A stretch of DNA of 64,000 bases, from NCBI GenBank assembly GCA_009837395.1, contig VXTP01000008.1, positions 124,001-188,000 of the forward strand, given 5' to 3'. This document shows, piece by piece, positions 7,543 to 16,311 of this stretch; the first letter of the stretch is position 1; each line of letters opens with the position of its first letter. Made by a program: the position numbers and the translations under genes. The notes beneath the pieces are model-generated. The model saw nothing but the letters and a program-made list of their open reading frames with translations. It was not told the DNA's origin and ran no database searches. This DNA is from Gemmatimonadota bacterium (GTDB taxonomy: Bacteria; JAAXHH01).

Positions 7543-8148
7543 CTACTCGTTCCTGTTTAATGCAGTGGCCCCGTGCAGTCTCCCGAGCGTTTCCGCCAGG
7601 TTACGTCCCAGTCCCTCCACCGCCGCCTGGCGCCTTTCGTCTTTCAAACGCCCGTCGTCCGTGAACGCGCCGTGCGCGCCCGGTAGCGCCACCTGGTCCG
7701 GCAGGACCATCACGTGGATGTTGCTCAGGATCGATCGCACGTGCACGAGTCCGCGCAGACCGCCGAGCGACCCCGGCGACGCGCTCATCAGCGCGGCCGT
7801 CTTGTTTTGGAAGACCGCCAGTCTCTCCTCGCCCGGCGCGGGCCTCGATGCCCAGTCGATCGTGTTCTTGAGGAGGGGCGTGATGGAGCTGTTGTACTCC
7901 GGCGCGGCGATCAGCAGGCCCTGGCTGGCCATCATCAGCGCCTTGAAGCGGACCGCGTTCTCCGGTAGCCCATCCCGTTCTTCCAGGTCGCCGTCGTAGA
8001 GCGGCATGGGAAAGTCGCGCAGGTCGACCAGGTCGACCTCGGCCCCGGCTTCCTCCGCGCCGCGCGCCGCGATACCCACCAGTTTCCGGTTGAATGAACC
8101 GGTCCGCGCACTGCCGGCAAAGGCGAGTATCCTGGGCACATAGCTCAT
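7543..8148 (-). CDS. NAD(P)H-dependent FMN reductase
   Basis: A 201-residue flavodoxin-like protein. The phosphate-binding loop ILAFAGSARTGSFNRKL (residues 7-23), LVDLRDFPMPLYDGD and the flavin-contact motif APEYNSSITPLLKNTIDW are diagnostic of the NADPH-dependent FMN reductase family, to which chromate, quinone and azo reductases belong. AAGGTGA lies upstream of the ATG at 8148. It stands alone, convergent with the TlpA-like gene and divergent from mutS. The physiological electron acceptor cannot be told from sequence. Confidence 0.88.
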   Translation of the reverse strand: MSYVPRILAFAGSARTGSFNRKLVGIAARGAEEAGAEVDLVDLRDFPMPLYDGDLEERDGLPENAVRFKALMMASQGLLIAAPEYNSSITPLLKNTIDWASRPAPGEERLAVFQNKTAALMSASPGSLGGLRGLVHVRSILSNIHVMVLPDQVALPGAHGAFTDDGRLKDERRQAAVEGLGRNLAETLGRLHGATALNRNE

Positions 8149-8365
8149 AATGCATAGTCACCTTTCAGACCACGAAAGTCAAGGGCGGATTGAACGCCCG
8201 GCGGGGCCGCGCCGATCGGCCGTTTCACCCCATGCCGCAAGGCCTTTCAAGCCGGACACGCAGAAGAGAAACACCTTGACGGAAGGGCCTGGCATGGCTA
8301 TCGTTCAAACATCGTAAATACACCGTCCGGAAGCCGGTCGCTCGCCCCAAAATCCATTCCCGCCC

Positions 8366-11176
8366 ATGCCCCGATCCAAAGGAACGCTGACCCCCGCCAT
8401 GGCGCAATACGCCAGGATGAAGGATCGGCACAAGGATGCGATTCTCTTCTTCCGCATGGGGGATTTCTACGAGACTTTCGACGACGACGCCAGGCTGGTC
8501 TCCCGCGTCCTGGGTATCACGTTGACCGCCCGCAATTCCGGTACCGGCGGCGCGGAGAAGACGCCGCTGGCCGGCGTGCCCTACCACGCGGTGGAGAAGT
8601 ACATCGCCGAACTCGTGGGATCGGGATACAAGGTGGCTGTCTGCGAACAGGTCGAAGACCCGAAGAAGGCCCGCGGCGTGGTCAAGCGGGACGTGGTGGA
8701 GGTCGTCACGCCGGGGACGACCATGCTGGCGCAGACCCTCGATCCCGGCGAGAACAACTACATGGTCGCCCTCGCCTTCGACGAGGACGCCTACGGCATG
8801 GTTTTTCTGGACCTGTCCACGGGCGAGTTCCGAGTATCCGAACTGGGCGAGGACGACCTGCTCAGCGAATTGAGCCGCCTCGACCCCGCCGAGGCGATCG
8901 TGTCCTACGACCGGGCGGAGCAGGCCGAGGCGCTCCTCGAACCCCGTTTCTCCGACATCGCGATCAGCCGGCTCGAGGAGTGGGCTTTCGACTACGACCA
9001 GGCGCACCAGGCACTGCTCGATCATTTCGAGGTGCTGACGCTCAAGGGCTTCGGTTGCGATGAAATGACCGCCGGCGTCTGCGCGGCGGGCAGCATGCTG
9101 GTCTACCTGCGGGATACCCAGAAGAACCGGCTGGCCCACCTGAAGACGATGGCGCGCCATGATGTCGCCGACGCGATGCTCATGGATTCGGCGACGCAGC
9201 GCAACCTGGAGCTGATCACCTCGCTGCGGGACGGCGGCCGCGAGGGCACGCTCCTTTCCGTGATGGACCGGACGTACACGCCCATGGGCGCCCGTTTCAT
9301 GCGCCAGGCCATCACCCGGCCGCTGGTCTCTACCGAAGCCGTCCTGGCCCGCCAGGAAGCGGTGGGCGAACTCCACGAAGAACACGGTGCGCGGGACGAA
9401 TTCGCCGGACTGCTCAAGTCCATGGGGGACCTGGAACGGCTGGCCGCCCGCGTCGGGTCGGAGCGCGCCAATGCCCGCGACCTGATCGCGCTCAAGGCCG
9501 CCCTGCACGTCATCCCGGTCATCAAGGAGAAGCTATCGGGCCTGAAGGCCGGGTTTTCCGCCGGCCTCCGGGACGGGTTGCAGGAACTCAGGCCCCTGGC
9601 GGAGAAACTCGAACGGGCCCTGGTGGACGATCCGCCCCTTTCGCTGACGGAGGGCGGGCTCATCCGCGCGGGATACAACGAGGATCTCGACGACCTTCGC
9701 GTGATCAGTTCGGGCGGAAAGCGCTGGATCGCCGAACTGCAGCTGAAGGAACGCGAACGCACCGGGATCCAGTCCCTCAAGGTGGATTACAACCGCGTTT
9801 TCGGCTATTACATCGAAGTCACGAAACCGAACCTGCACCGGCTGGAAGGCGAGTACATCCGCAAGCAGACCATGCGCAACGCGGAGCGGTTCATCACGCC
9901 GGAACTGAAAGAATACGAGGAGAAGATCCTGGGCGCCGAGGAGAAGATCGGCGAACTGGAATACGCCCTCTTTCTCGAACTGCGGGAGGAAGTGGCCGCG
10001 AGCCTGGGCGAGATCCAGGGCAACGCCCGGGCCATCGCGCAGCTGGACTTCCTGACCGCGCTGGCGGAACTTGCCGTACAGAACGACTACGTGGCCCCGG
10101 AAATCGTGGACGGTCCGGTCCTGGAAATCGACGACGGCCGCCACCCGGTGGTGGAGCAGCTGCTGCAGGGCGAGGCCTTCGTGCCCAACGATACGCAGCT
10201 CGACAACCGGACCAAGCAGATCGCCCTGATCACCGGGCCGAACATGGCCGGCAAGAGCACCTATCTCCGCCAGGTGGGCCTCATCGTCCTCATGGCCCAG
10301 ATCGGTTCCTTCGTCCCTGCGCGCTCCGCGAAGATCGGCATCGTGGACCGCATCTTCACCCGCGTGGGCGCCTCCGACAACCTGGCCAGGGGCGAGAGCA
10401 CCTTCCTCGTCGAGATGAACGAGACCGCGAACATCCTCAACAACGCGACGCCGAACAGCCTCGTCCTCCTCGACGAGATCGGCCGGGGCACGAGCACCTT
10501 CGACGGCCTGAGCATCGCCTGGGCGGTCACGGAATACCTCCACAACACGCCGGAACGGGCGGCCAAGACGCTCTTCGCCACGCATTACCACGAGCTGATC
10601 GAGCTGGCGTCGAGCCTCGACCGTATCGCCAACTACAATGTGGCCATCCGGGAGCAGGACGACCAGATCGTGTTCCTGCGCAAGGTGATGCCCGGCGGGA
10701 GCGACCGGAGTTACGGGATCCAGGTGGCGCGCATGGCCGGACTGCCGCGCAGCGTGGTCGAACGGGCCCGGGTCATCCTGGCCGACCTGGAGGACGAGGA
10801 TCTGTCTTCGGACGGCGTGGACGGCGCGGACGGCAGAGGTGGTGTGGACGGCGCGGACGGTGCGGGCGGTGTGGGCGCGGCGGGCGGAGCAGACGGAGCA
10901 GACGGAGCAGACGGACCAGCAGGATCCGGCGGACTGCATGGGCAGGGTGGCGCGTCCGGCGGCCCGCATGGTCAGCGTGGACCGGGCACGCCCCGCCACG
11001 GAAAGCCGACGGCGGAAAGCCCCGAATACCAGCTCAGCCTGTTCCTGCCGGCGGACCATCCGGTCGTCGAGGACATCAAGGAACTCGACCTGGATCTCAT
11101 GACGCCGGTGGAAGCCATGAACGCCCTGTACCGGCTTCAGCAGAAAGCCGCCGACCCCGATCCCGACGGTGCGTAG
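8366..11176 (+). CDS. mutS: DNA mismatch repair protein MutS
   Basis: A 936-residue MutS. The mismatch-reading F34-Y35-E36 is in FFRMGDFYETF. Domain order is mismatch recognition, connector, lever/clamp and ATPase, with Walker A GPNMAGKST near residue 625 and Walker B LVLLDEIGRGTSTFDG near 700. The helix-turn-helix region SYGIQVARMAGLP follows. Unlike typical MutS (about 850-880 residues) it has a ~70-residue Gly/Asp/Ala-rich, collagen-like insert at about 816-884, before the conserved C-terminal segment that ends MNALYRLQQ. The insert is built from short in-frame DNA repeats. The NUDIX gene starts two bases after the stop, so both are probably one transcript. No mutL is visible. Confidence 0.97.
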   Translation: MPRSKGTLTPAMAQYARMKDRHKDAILFFRMGDFYETFDDDARLVSRVLGITLTARNSGTGGAEKTPLAGVPYHAVEKYIAELVGSGYKVAVCEQVEDPKKARGVVKRDVVEVVTPGTTMLAQTLDPGENNYMVALAFDEDAYGMVFLDLSTGEFRVSELGEDDLLSELSRLDPAEAIVSYDRAEQAEALLEPRFSDIAISRLEEWAFDYDQAHQALLDHFEVLTLKGFGCDEMTAGVCAAGSMLVYLRDTQKNRLAHLKTMARHDVADAMLMDSATQRNLELITSLRDGGREGTLLSVMDRTYTPMGARFMRQAITRPLVSTEAVLARQEAVGELHEEHGARDEFAGLLKSMGDLERLAARVGSERANARDLIALKAALHVIPVIKEKLSGLKAGFSAGLRDGLQELRPLAEKLERALVDDPPLSLTEGGLIRAGYNEDLDDLRVISSGGKRWIAELQLKERERTGIQSLKVDYNRVFGYYIEVTKPNLHRLEGEYIRKQTMRNAERFITPELKEYEEKILGAEEKIGELEYALFLELREEVAASLGEIQGNARAIAQLDFLTALAELAVQNDYVAPEIVDGPVLEIDDGRHPVVEQLLQGEAFVPNDTQLDNRTKQIALITGPNMAGKSTYLRQVGLIVLMAQIGSFVPARSAKIGIVDRIFTRVGASDNLARGESTFLVEMNETANILNNATPNSLVLLDEIGRGTSTFDGLSIAWAVTEYLHNTPERAAKTLFATHYHELIELASSLDRIANYNVAIREQDDQIVFLRKVMPGGSDRSYGIQVARMAGLPRSVVERARVILADLEDEDLSSDGVDGADGRGGVDGADGAGGVGAAGGADGADGADGPAGSGGLHGQGGASGGPHGQRGPGTPRHGKPTAESPEYQLSLFLPADHPVVEDIKELDLDLMTPVEAMNALYRLQQKAADPDPDGA
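10811..11017 (+). repeat. GC-rich low-complexity insert of mutS with 9-bp repeats
   Basis: The segment encodes residues ~816-884 of MutS, mostly GAD, GVD, GG and GP triplets. Three perfect GCAGACGGA units run in tandem at 10889-10915, and degenerate GACGGCGCG-type units precede them. All units keep frame. Confidence 0.8.
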
Positions 11177-11178
11177 CC

Positions 11179-11598
11179 ATGTCCATCATCTCTTCCGCCA
11201 TGCTCGTCAATCCCGACGGCGACATCCTCGTTAACCTCCGCGACGACGATCCCCGGATCATCTTCCCGAACAAGTGGAGCCTCATAGGCGGCCACGTGGA
11301 GGACGGCGAAAGCCCGGAAGATGGCCTGGTCCGAGAAGTGGAGGAGGAGATCGGCTACCGGCTGGACGACTACCATCTTCTGGCGACTTTCTTCGACGGC
11401 GCGGACGTGCGCCACCTCTTTCTCGTCCCGATCGACGTTCCCTTAGGCGACCTGGTACTGGGCGAAGGACAGGCCATCCGGTACATGGACCCCGCGCGGG
11501 CGCTGGCCGAACTGGATCTCTGCGTCACCGGCCGGCGGTGCATCGAGGTCTACCTGCGCCACCTCGAGTTCCAGGAGTATGTCCGCACGCGGGGATGA
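11179..11598 (+). CDS. NUDIX hydrolase
   Basis: A 139-residue NUDIX-fold hydrolase. The Nudix box runs from G38 to G59 (GHVEDGESPEDGLVREVEEE, then IG) and has the full GX5EX7REUXEEXGU signature, with metal-binding E53, E56 and E57. Substrate is a nucleoside diphosphate linked to another moiety; the short single-domain form fits MutT-like or ADP-ribose pyrophosphatase roles. It begins two bases after mutS, so a nucleotide-pool sanitising role beside mismatch repair is plausible but inferred. Confidence 0.88.
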   Translation: MSIISSAMLVNPDGDILVNLRDDDPRIIFPNKWSLIGGHVEDGESPEDGLVREVEEEIGYRLDDYHLLATFFDGADVRHLFLVPIDVPLGDLVLGEGQAIRYMDPARALAELDLCVTGRRCIEVYLRHLEFQEYVRTRG

Positions 11599-11610
11599 GT
11601 GACTGCCGCG

Positions 11611-11685
11611 CGGCCCTCTGCCGGCCTCTCCTCTGCAGTCACATGCGTGACCCTCTGCAGTCACATGCGCGGCCCTCTGCCGGCC
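11611..11685. repeat. Short direct repeats downstream of the NUDIX gene
   Basis: A 16-bp element, CGGCCCTCTGCCGGCC, occurs at 11611-11626 and 11670-11685. Between its copies, a 17-bp element, CTCTGCAGTCACATGCG, occurs at 11631-11647 and 11653-11669. The copies are perfect and lie in the 127-bp gap between the convergent NUDIX and cusA-like genes. Confidence 0.75.
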
Positions 11686-11725
11686 CCTTACGTGTCGGTC
11701 CCTACGCGCCGACCTTCCTAATCCC

Positions 11726-14700
11726 CTACGCCTTCCTTAACCCCCACGACTTGACCATGTAGTAGATGACCGGGATGACCACGAGGGTCAGTACCGTGGA
11801 CGTCACCATGCCGCCGACCATGGGCGCGGCGATGCGCTGCATGACCTCCGAACCCGTGCCCGTGCCCCACATGATGGGCATCAGGGCGGCGATGGTGGCC
11901 GCCACCGTCATCATCTTGGGCCGCACCCGTTCCACGGCCCCGTGCATGACGACCTCGTAGAGATCCTGCCGCGTGTTGAGCGCGTCGCGGCTGACGCGGT
12001 CCCGGTAGGCCTGTTTGAGATAGAGCAGCATGACGACCCCCGTTTCCGCCGCCACGCCGGCCAGGGCGATGAAGCCGACCCCCACCGCGATGCTGAAGTC
12101 GTAGTCCAGCAGGTACATCAGCCATACGCCCCCGATCAGTGCGAAGGGCAGCGACAGCATGACGATCAGGCTGTCCGCGACGTTCCGGAAGTTCATGTAG
12201 AGGAGCAGCAGAATGATGGCCAGGGTCACCGGAACGACGATCTGCAGGCGCCGCTGCGCCCGTTCCAGGTACTCGTACTGCCCGCTCCACACCATGCTGT
12301 ATCCCACGGGCAGTGAAACCCGCTCCGTGATGAGCCGGCGGGCGGATTCGACGTAGGCGCCGATGTCCGTATCCGTGAGATCCACGTACACCCAGGCCGT
12401 GGGCCGGGCGTTCTCCGACTTGATGCCGGACGGCCCCTTGCGGATCCGGATGTCGGCCACCTGGCTGATGGGGATCTGCGCCCCCGAGGGCGTGGGGATC
12501 AGGACGCGCCTCAAGTCCGACACTTCGTCCCGCAGTTCCCGGGCGTAACGGACGTTCACCGGGTAGCGCGCCAGACCCTCCACCGTATAGGTCACGTCCA
12601 CGCCGCCCACCGCCGACATGATGATGTCCTGCACGTCACCCACGGTCATCCCGTAGCGCGCCGCCTCGACGCGGTCGATCTCGAAGTCGAGATAGTTGCC
12701 GCCCATGGTCTTCTCGGGGAAGGCGCTGAGCGTGCCGGGAAGCTCCTGCAGTTCAACGGCGACCCGCTGCGCCAGGTCCGACAGCACGGCCAGGTCGTCC
12801 CCCATGATCTTGATGCCGACCGGGGTGCGGATCCCCGTGGACAGCATGTCGATCCGCGTGCGGATGGGCATGGTCCAGGCGTTGGTCAGGCCCGGGAACT
12901 GGATGGCGTCGTTGAGCGCCTCCACGAGCCCTTCGCGGGTCATCCCCGGCCGCCAGTCCTCCTCGGGCCGGAGCATGATGGTGGTCTCGATCATGGACAG
13001 CGGCGCGGGATCGGTCGCCGTGTCCGCCCGCCCTACCTTCCCGAAGACCCGGTCCACTTCCGGGAAGGAACTGATGATCTTGTCGGTCTGTTGCAGGAGC
13101 TGGCGCGCCTTGGTGATCGATATGCCCGGGTCCGTGGTGGGCATATAGAGCAGGTCGCCTTCGTAGAGGGGCGGCATGAACTCGGAGCCGATCCGCTGCA
13201 GGGGATACCACGTGGCCGAAAGGGCGATGACCGCGACTCCGATGGTCAGCCACCTCACGCGGATCGCCGCCCGGATCACGGGCCGGTAGAGGAAGACGAG
13301 CAGCCGGCTCAAGGGGTTCCTGCGCTCCGGCAGCAGGCGGCCCCGGACCAGGTACCCCGTCACGACCGGCACGAAGGTGATGGCCAGCAGGGCGGCCGCG
13401 GCCATCGTGTAGGTCTTGGTGAAGGCCAGCGGCTTGAAGAGCCGGCCCTCCTGGGCCTGCAGGGCGAAGATCGGCACGAAGGAGAGCGTGATGATCAGCA
13501 GCGAGTAGAAGAGGGACGGTCCCACTTCCTTTGTGGCGTCGAGCACGATCCGCCAGTGGTCCTTCTTCCCGCGGTCCCGCTCCATGTGCTTGTGGGTGTT
13601 CTCGATCATGACGATGGCGGCGTCCACCAGCGTGCCGATGGCGATGGCGATCCCACCGAGGGACATGATGTTGGCGTTGATCCCCTGCCAGGACATGACG
13701 AGGAAAGCGGCGAGCACGCTGATCGGCAGGGTGAGGATGACCACCAGGGCCGAACGGAAGTGGATCAGGAAGATGATGCAGACCAGGGCGACGATGAGGC
13801 TTTCCACCAGCAGCTTGTCGCCCAGGTTGTCGATGGCCCGTTCGATCAGGCTCGACCGGTCGTAGGCCGTGATGATCTCCACGCCCACCGGCAGGCCCGA
13901 CTTGAGGGACTCCAGCTTCTCCTCGACGTTCCGGATGACCTCCATGGCGTTCTCGCCGTACCGCATGACGATGATGCCGCCGACGATCTCGCCCTCGCCG
14001 TCCCATTCCGCCAGTCCGCGCCGCAGCTCCGGTCCCGTCGTGACCCGGGCGACCTGGTGAAGGAGGACGGGCGTCCCGAATCCGTCGACGCCCAGGGGCA
14101 CGTTCTCCAGGTCCTCCACGGACTCGATGTACCCCAGCCCGCGGACCATGTACTCCGTCTCCGCCATCTCCACGACCCGGCCGCCCACGTCGTTATTGCT
14201 CCGCTGGATCGCCGTCTTGATCCGGTTGAGCGGTATGTCGTAGATCAGGAGCTTGTTGGGGTCGACCTCCACCTGGTACTGCTTGACGAACCCGCCGATG
14301 CTGGCGACCTCGGACACCCCGTCGACCGAAGTGAGTTCGTACCGGAGGAACCAGTCCTGGATGCTCCGCAGTTCCGCCAGGTTGTGCCGGTCGCTCCGGA
14401 GCACGTATTGGTAAACCCAGCCCACGCCCGTGGCGTCGGGCCCGAGACTGGGGTTTACGCCCGGCGGCAGGCGGTCGGTCACGTAGCTCAGGTACTCCAG
14501 CACGCGGCTGCGCGCCCAGTAGATGTCCGTGCCGTCCTCGAAAATGATGTACACGAAACTGAGCCCGAAGAAACTGTAGCCGCGGACCGTCTCCGCGTAG
14601 GGCACAGCAAGCATGGCCGTGGTCAGGGGATAGGTTACCTGGTCCTCCACCACCTGGGGCGCCTGGCCGGGGTACTCGGTCAGGACGATCACCTGCACGT

Positions 14701-14830
14701 CCGAGAGGTCCGGGATGGCGTCGAGCGGGATCTCCACCAGGGCCACGGTCCCGCCCGCGATCAGCAGCAGCGTGACCAGGATCACGAGGAACCGGTTCTT
14801 CACGGAATACTCGATTATGCGTTGTAACAT
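11726..14830 (-). CDS. cusA: CusA/CzcA-family heavy-metal efflux RND transporter
   Basis: A 1034-residue inner-membrane RND pump with the HME-RND layout: a first TM (FLVILVTLLLIAGGTVALVE), two large periplasmic loops and two six-helix bundles. Characteristic blocks are PLDAIPDLSDVQVIV, MSLGGIAIAIGTLVDAAIVM, RVFGKVGRADTATDPAPLSM and RIDMLSTGIRTPVGIKIMG. Of three methionines reported for Cu/Ag transport in E. coli CusA, the ones in RIDML and ARYGM are conserved. The third region reads IPTPSGAQIPIS and has no Met, so metal choice may differ. It is last of an adaptor-porin-pump set: CusB-like upstream by 31 bp, TolC-like before that. It works with both to export metal cations across the envelope using the proton gradient. 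Confidence 0.93.
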   Translation of the reverse strand: MLQRIIEYSVKNRFLVILVTLLLIAGGTVALVEIPLDAIPDLSDVQVIVLTEYPGQAPQVVEDQVTYPLTTAMLAVPYAETVRGYSFFGLSFVYIIFEDGTDIYWARSRVLEYLSYVTDRLPPGVNPSLGPDATGVGWVYQYVLRSDRHNLAELRSIQDWFLRYELTSVDGVSEVASIGGFVKQYQVEVDPNKLLIYDIPLNRIKTAIQRSNNDVGGRVVEMAETEYMVRGLGYIESVEDLENVPLGVDGFGTPVLLHQVARVTTGPELRRGLAEWDGEGEIVGGIIVMRYGENAMEVIRNVEEKLESLKSGLPVGVEIITAYDRSSLIERAIDNLGDKLLVESLIVALVCIIFLIHFRSALVVILTLPISVLAAFLVMSWQGINANIMSLGGIAIAIGTLVDAAIVMIENTHKHMERDRGKKDHWRIVLDATKEVGPSLFYSLLIITLSFVPIFALQAQEGRLFKPLAFTKTYTMAAAALLAITFVPVVTGYLVRGRLLPERRNPLSRLLVFLYRPVIRAAIRVRWLTIGVAVIALSATWYPLQRIGSEFMPPLYEGDLLYMPTTDPGISITKARQLLQQTDKIISSFPEVDRVFGKVGRADTATDPAPLSMIETTIMLRPEEDWRPGMTREGLVEALNDAIQFPGLTNAWTMPIRTRIDMLSTGIRTPVGIKIMGDDLAVLSDLAQRVAVELQELPGTLSAFPEKTMGGNYLDFEIDRVEAARYGMTVGDVQDIIMSAVGGVDVTYTVEGLARYPVNVRYARELRDEVSDLRRVLIPTPSGAQIPISQVADIRIRKGPSGIKSENARPTAWVYVDLTDTDIGAYVESARRLITERVSLPVGYSMVWSGQYEYLERAQRRLQIVVPVTLAIILLLLYMNFRNVADSLIVMLSLPFALIGGVWLMYLLDYDFSIAVGVGFIALAGVAAETGVVMLLYLKQAYRDRVSRDALNTRQDLYEVVMHGAVERVRPKMMTVAATIAALMPIMWGTGTGSEVMQRIAAPMVGGMVTSTVLTLVVIPVIYYMVKSWGLRKA

Positions 14831-14861
14831 GATGGATTCCTTTAAGTTCCGGTCTGTCCCA

Positions 14862-16295
14862 TCAATGCATCATCCGATGGTCGAGCATCTTCTGGATCGC
14901 CTCCTGGAGCCGGCTTTCCGAATCGATGAGGAACTGGGCCGACGTCACGACCTGTTCGCCGTCGCGGACGCCGTCCGTGGCCTGCACGTAGCCGCCCTCC
15001 CCTTCCATGCCGAGGGTCACCTCGCGCGGCTCGAACCGGCCGCCTTCGAGGGCTATGAAGACCACGTTGCGCTCGCCGCTGTGGATGACCGCGCTTTCCG
15101 GGATGACGAGCACGGGCCGATCCCCGCGTGCGGAAAGCCGGATATTGGCGTACATCTGGGGTTTCAGTTCGAGATTCCGGTTGGGGAAGACCAGCCGGAT
15201 CTTGATGTCCCGCGACGCGCGGTCCAGGTAGGGGTAGATGTAATCGATCGTGCCGCGGTAGACCTTCCCGGGGTTGTAGGGCAGTTCCATTTCGGCCGTC
15301 AGCCCCGGACTCAGCCACGGGGTGTCCGCGTCGTACACGTGGGCGAAGGCCCAGATGGTGGACAGGTCAGCCATGCGATACAGGTCCATGCCGGGCGTGA
15401 CCCGCATGCCCAGTTCGGCCATACGCTCGACGACGATGCCTTTCGAAGGCGCATGGATGGTCAGGGTCCGGGCGATCGTGCCCCGTTCTTCAAGTTCCCG
15501 GATCTGCGCCGCGGTCACGTCCCAGTAGAGCAGACGGCGCTTTGATGCGTCCAGCAGCGAACTTGCGCCGCGCGTGATGTTTTCGAACGTGCTGTTTTCG
15601 AGGTTTTTCACGTTCTGGAATGCCAGCAGGTATTCTTCCTGCGCCGCGACGAGTTCCGGCGAGTAGATGTCCAGCATCGGATCGCCCTCGGCGATTTGCT
15701 GGCCGGTCTCGTTCACGTACAGTTTCTCGATCCACCCCGCGTACTTCACGTTGATCCGGGAGAACATCTCCTCGTTGTAGTCCAGGTGGCCGACCGTCCG
15801 TATGGACCGGGTCAGCGGCCGTTCCTGGACGGTCGCGGTCTGGACGCCGATATTCTGTATGGTGACCGGGTCGATCACGATGGCGGCGCCGCTTGCGGCA
15901 GCCGTCGATGTGGCGGTGGGCTGCCCGGACGGCTCCTCCCCGGCCGTATCGTCGTGCATGTGGCCTTCGTGACCCGTGGCCTGTTCCCCGGCGTCCTGGT
16001 CCCCTGAGGCCTGGTCTCCCGAGGCCAACTCATCCGCTTCGGCCGTACGCTTAAGCGGCGTCAGGTTCATCCCGCAGATCGGGCACTGGCCCGGTTCTTC
16101 GGTGATCACGTTCGGGTGCATGCCACAAGTCCACAACTGGACCTGCGCCGTTTCGCCGCCCTCGGAAGAGCCCGTCGACTCGGGGTCGCCGCAACCGGCG
16201 AGCATCGCGGCCGGTATGGCGGTCACCGCGACGGCCAGCCACAGCAAGATCAATACCCGAGAGGCCCTGCGGCGTATATCGTTGACGAATCCCAT
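14862..16295 (-). CDS. cusB: CusB-family periplasmic adaptor with N-terminal heavy-metal-binding domain
   Basis: A 477-residue membrane-fusion protein. A signal/anchor (VLILLWLAVAVTAIPAAMLA, then GC) suggests a lipoprotein or membrane anchor. The next segment, LWTCGMHPNVITEEPGQCPI followed by CGMNLTPL, is the heavy-metal-binding domain found in many CusB-type adaptors, with paired Cys and Met ligands. A His/Asp-rich linker (GHEGHMHDD) follows, then lipoyl, hairpin and beta-barrel domains. It ends in MLDHRMMH, another possible metal ligand cluster. It bridges the inner-membrane pump and TolC-like porin and may hand over metal. It lies 16 bp downstream of the TolC-like gene. Confidence 0.92.
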   Translation of the reverse strand: MGFVNDIRRRASRVLILLWLAVAVTAIPAAMLAGCGDPESTGSSEGGETAQVQLWTCGMHPNVITEEPGQCPICGMNLTPLKRTAEADELASGDQASGDQDAGEQATGHEGHMHDDTAGEEPSGQPTATSTAAASGAAIVIDPVTIQNIGVQTATVQERPLTRSIRTVGHLDYNEEMFSRINVKYAGWIEKLYVNETGQQIAEGDPMLDIYSPELVAAQEEYLLAFQNVKNLENSTFENITRGASSLLDASKRRLLYWDVTAAQIRELEERGTIARTLTIHAPSKGIVVERMAELGMRVTPGMDLYRMADLSTIWAFAHVYDADTPWLSPGLTAEMELPYNPGKVYRGTIDYIYPYLDRASRDIKIRLVFPNRNLELKPQMYANIRLSARGDRPVLVIPESAVIHSGERNVVFIALEGGRFEPREVTLGMEGEGGYVQATDGVRDGEQVVTSAQFLIDSESRLQEAIQKMLDHRMMH

Positions 16296-16311
16296 GATGG
16301 TCCTCCTGTGG

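Noticed and set aside
13091-14827. 578-codon plus-strand open frame opposite the CusA-like gene
   Set aside because: It is the antisense shadow of a clear RND pump in GC-rich DNA; its product is His/Asp/Gln-rich with no recognisable domain.
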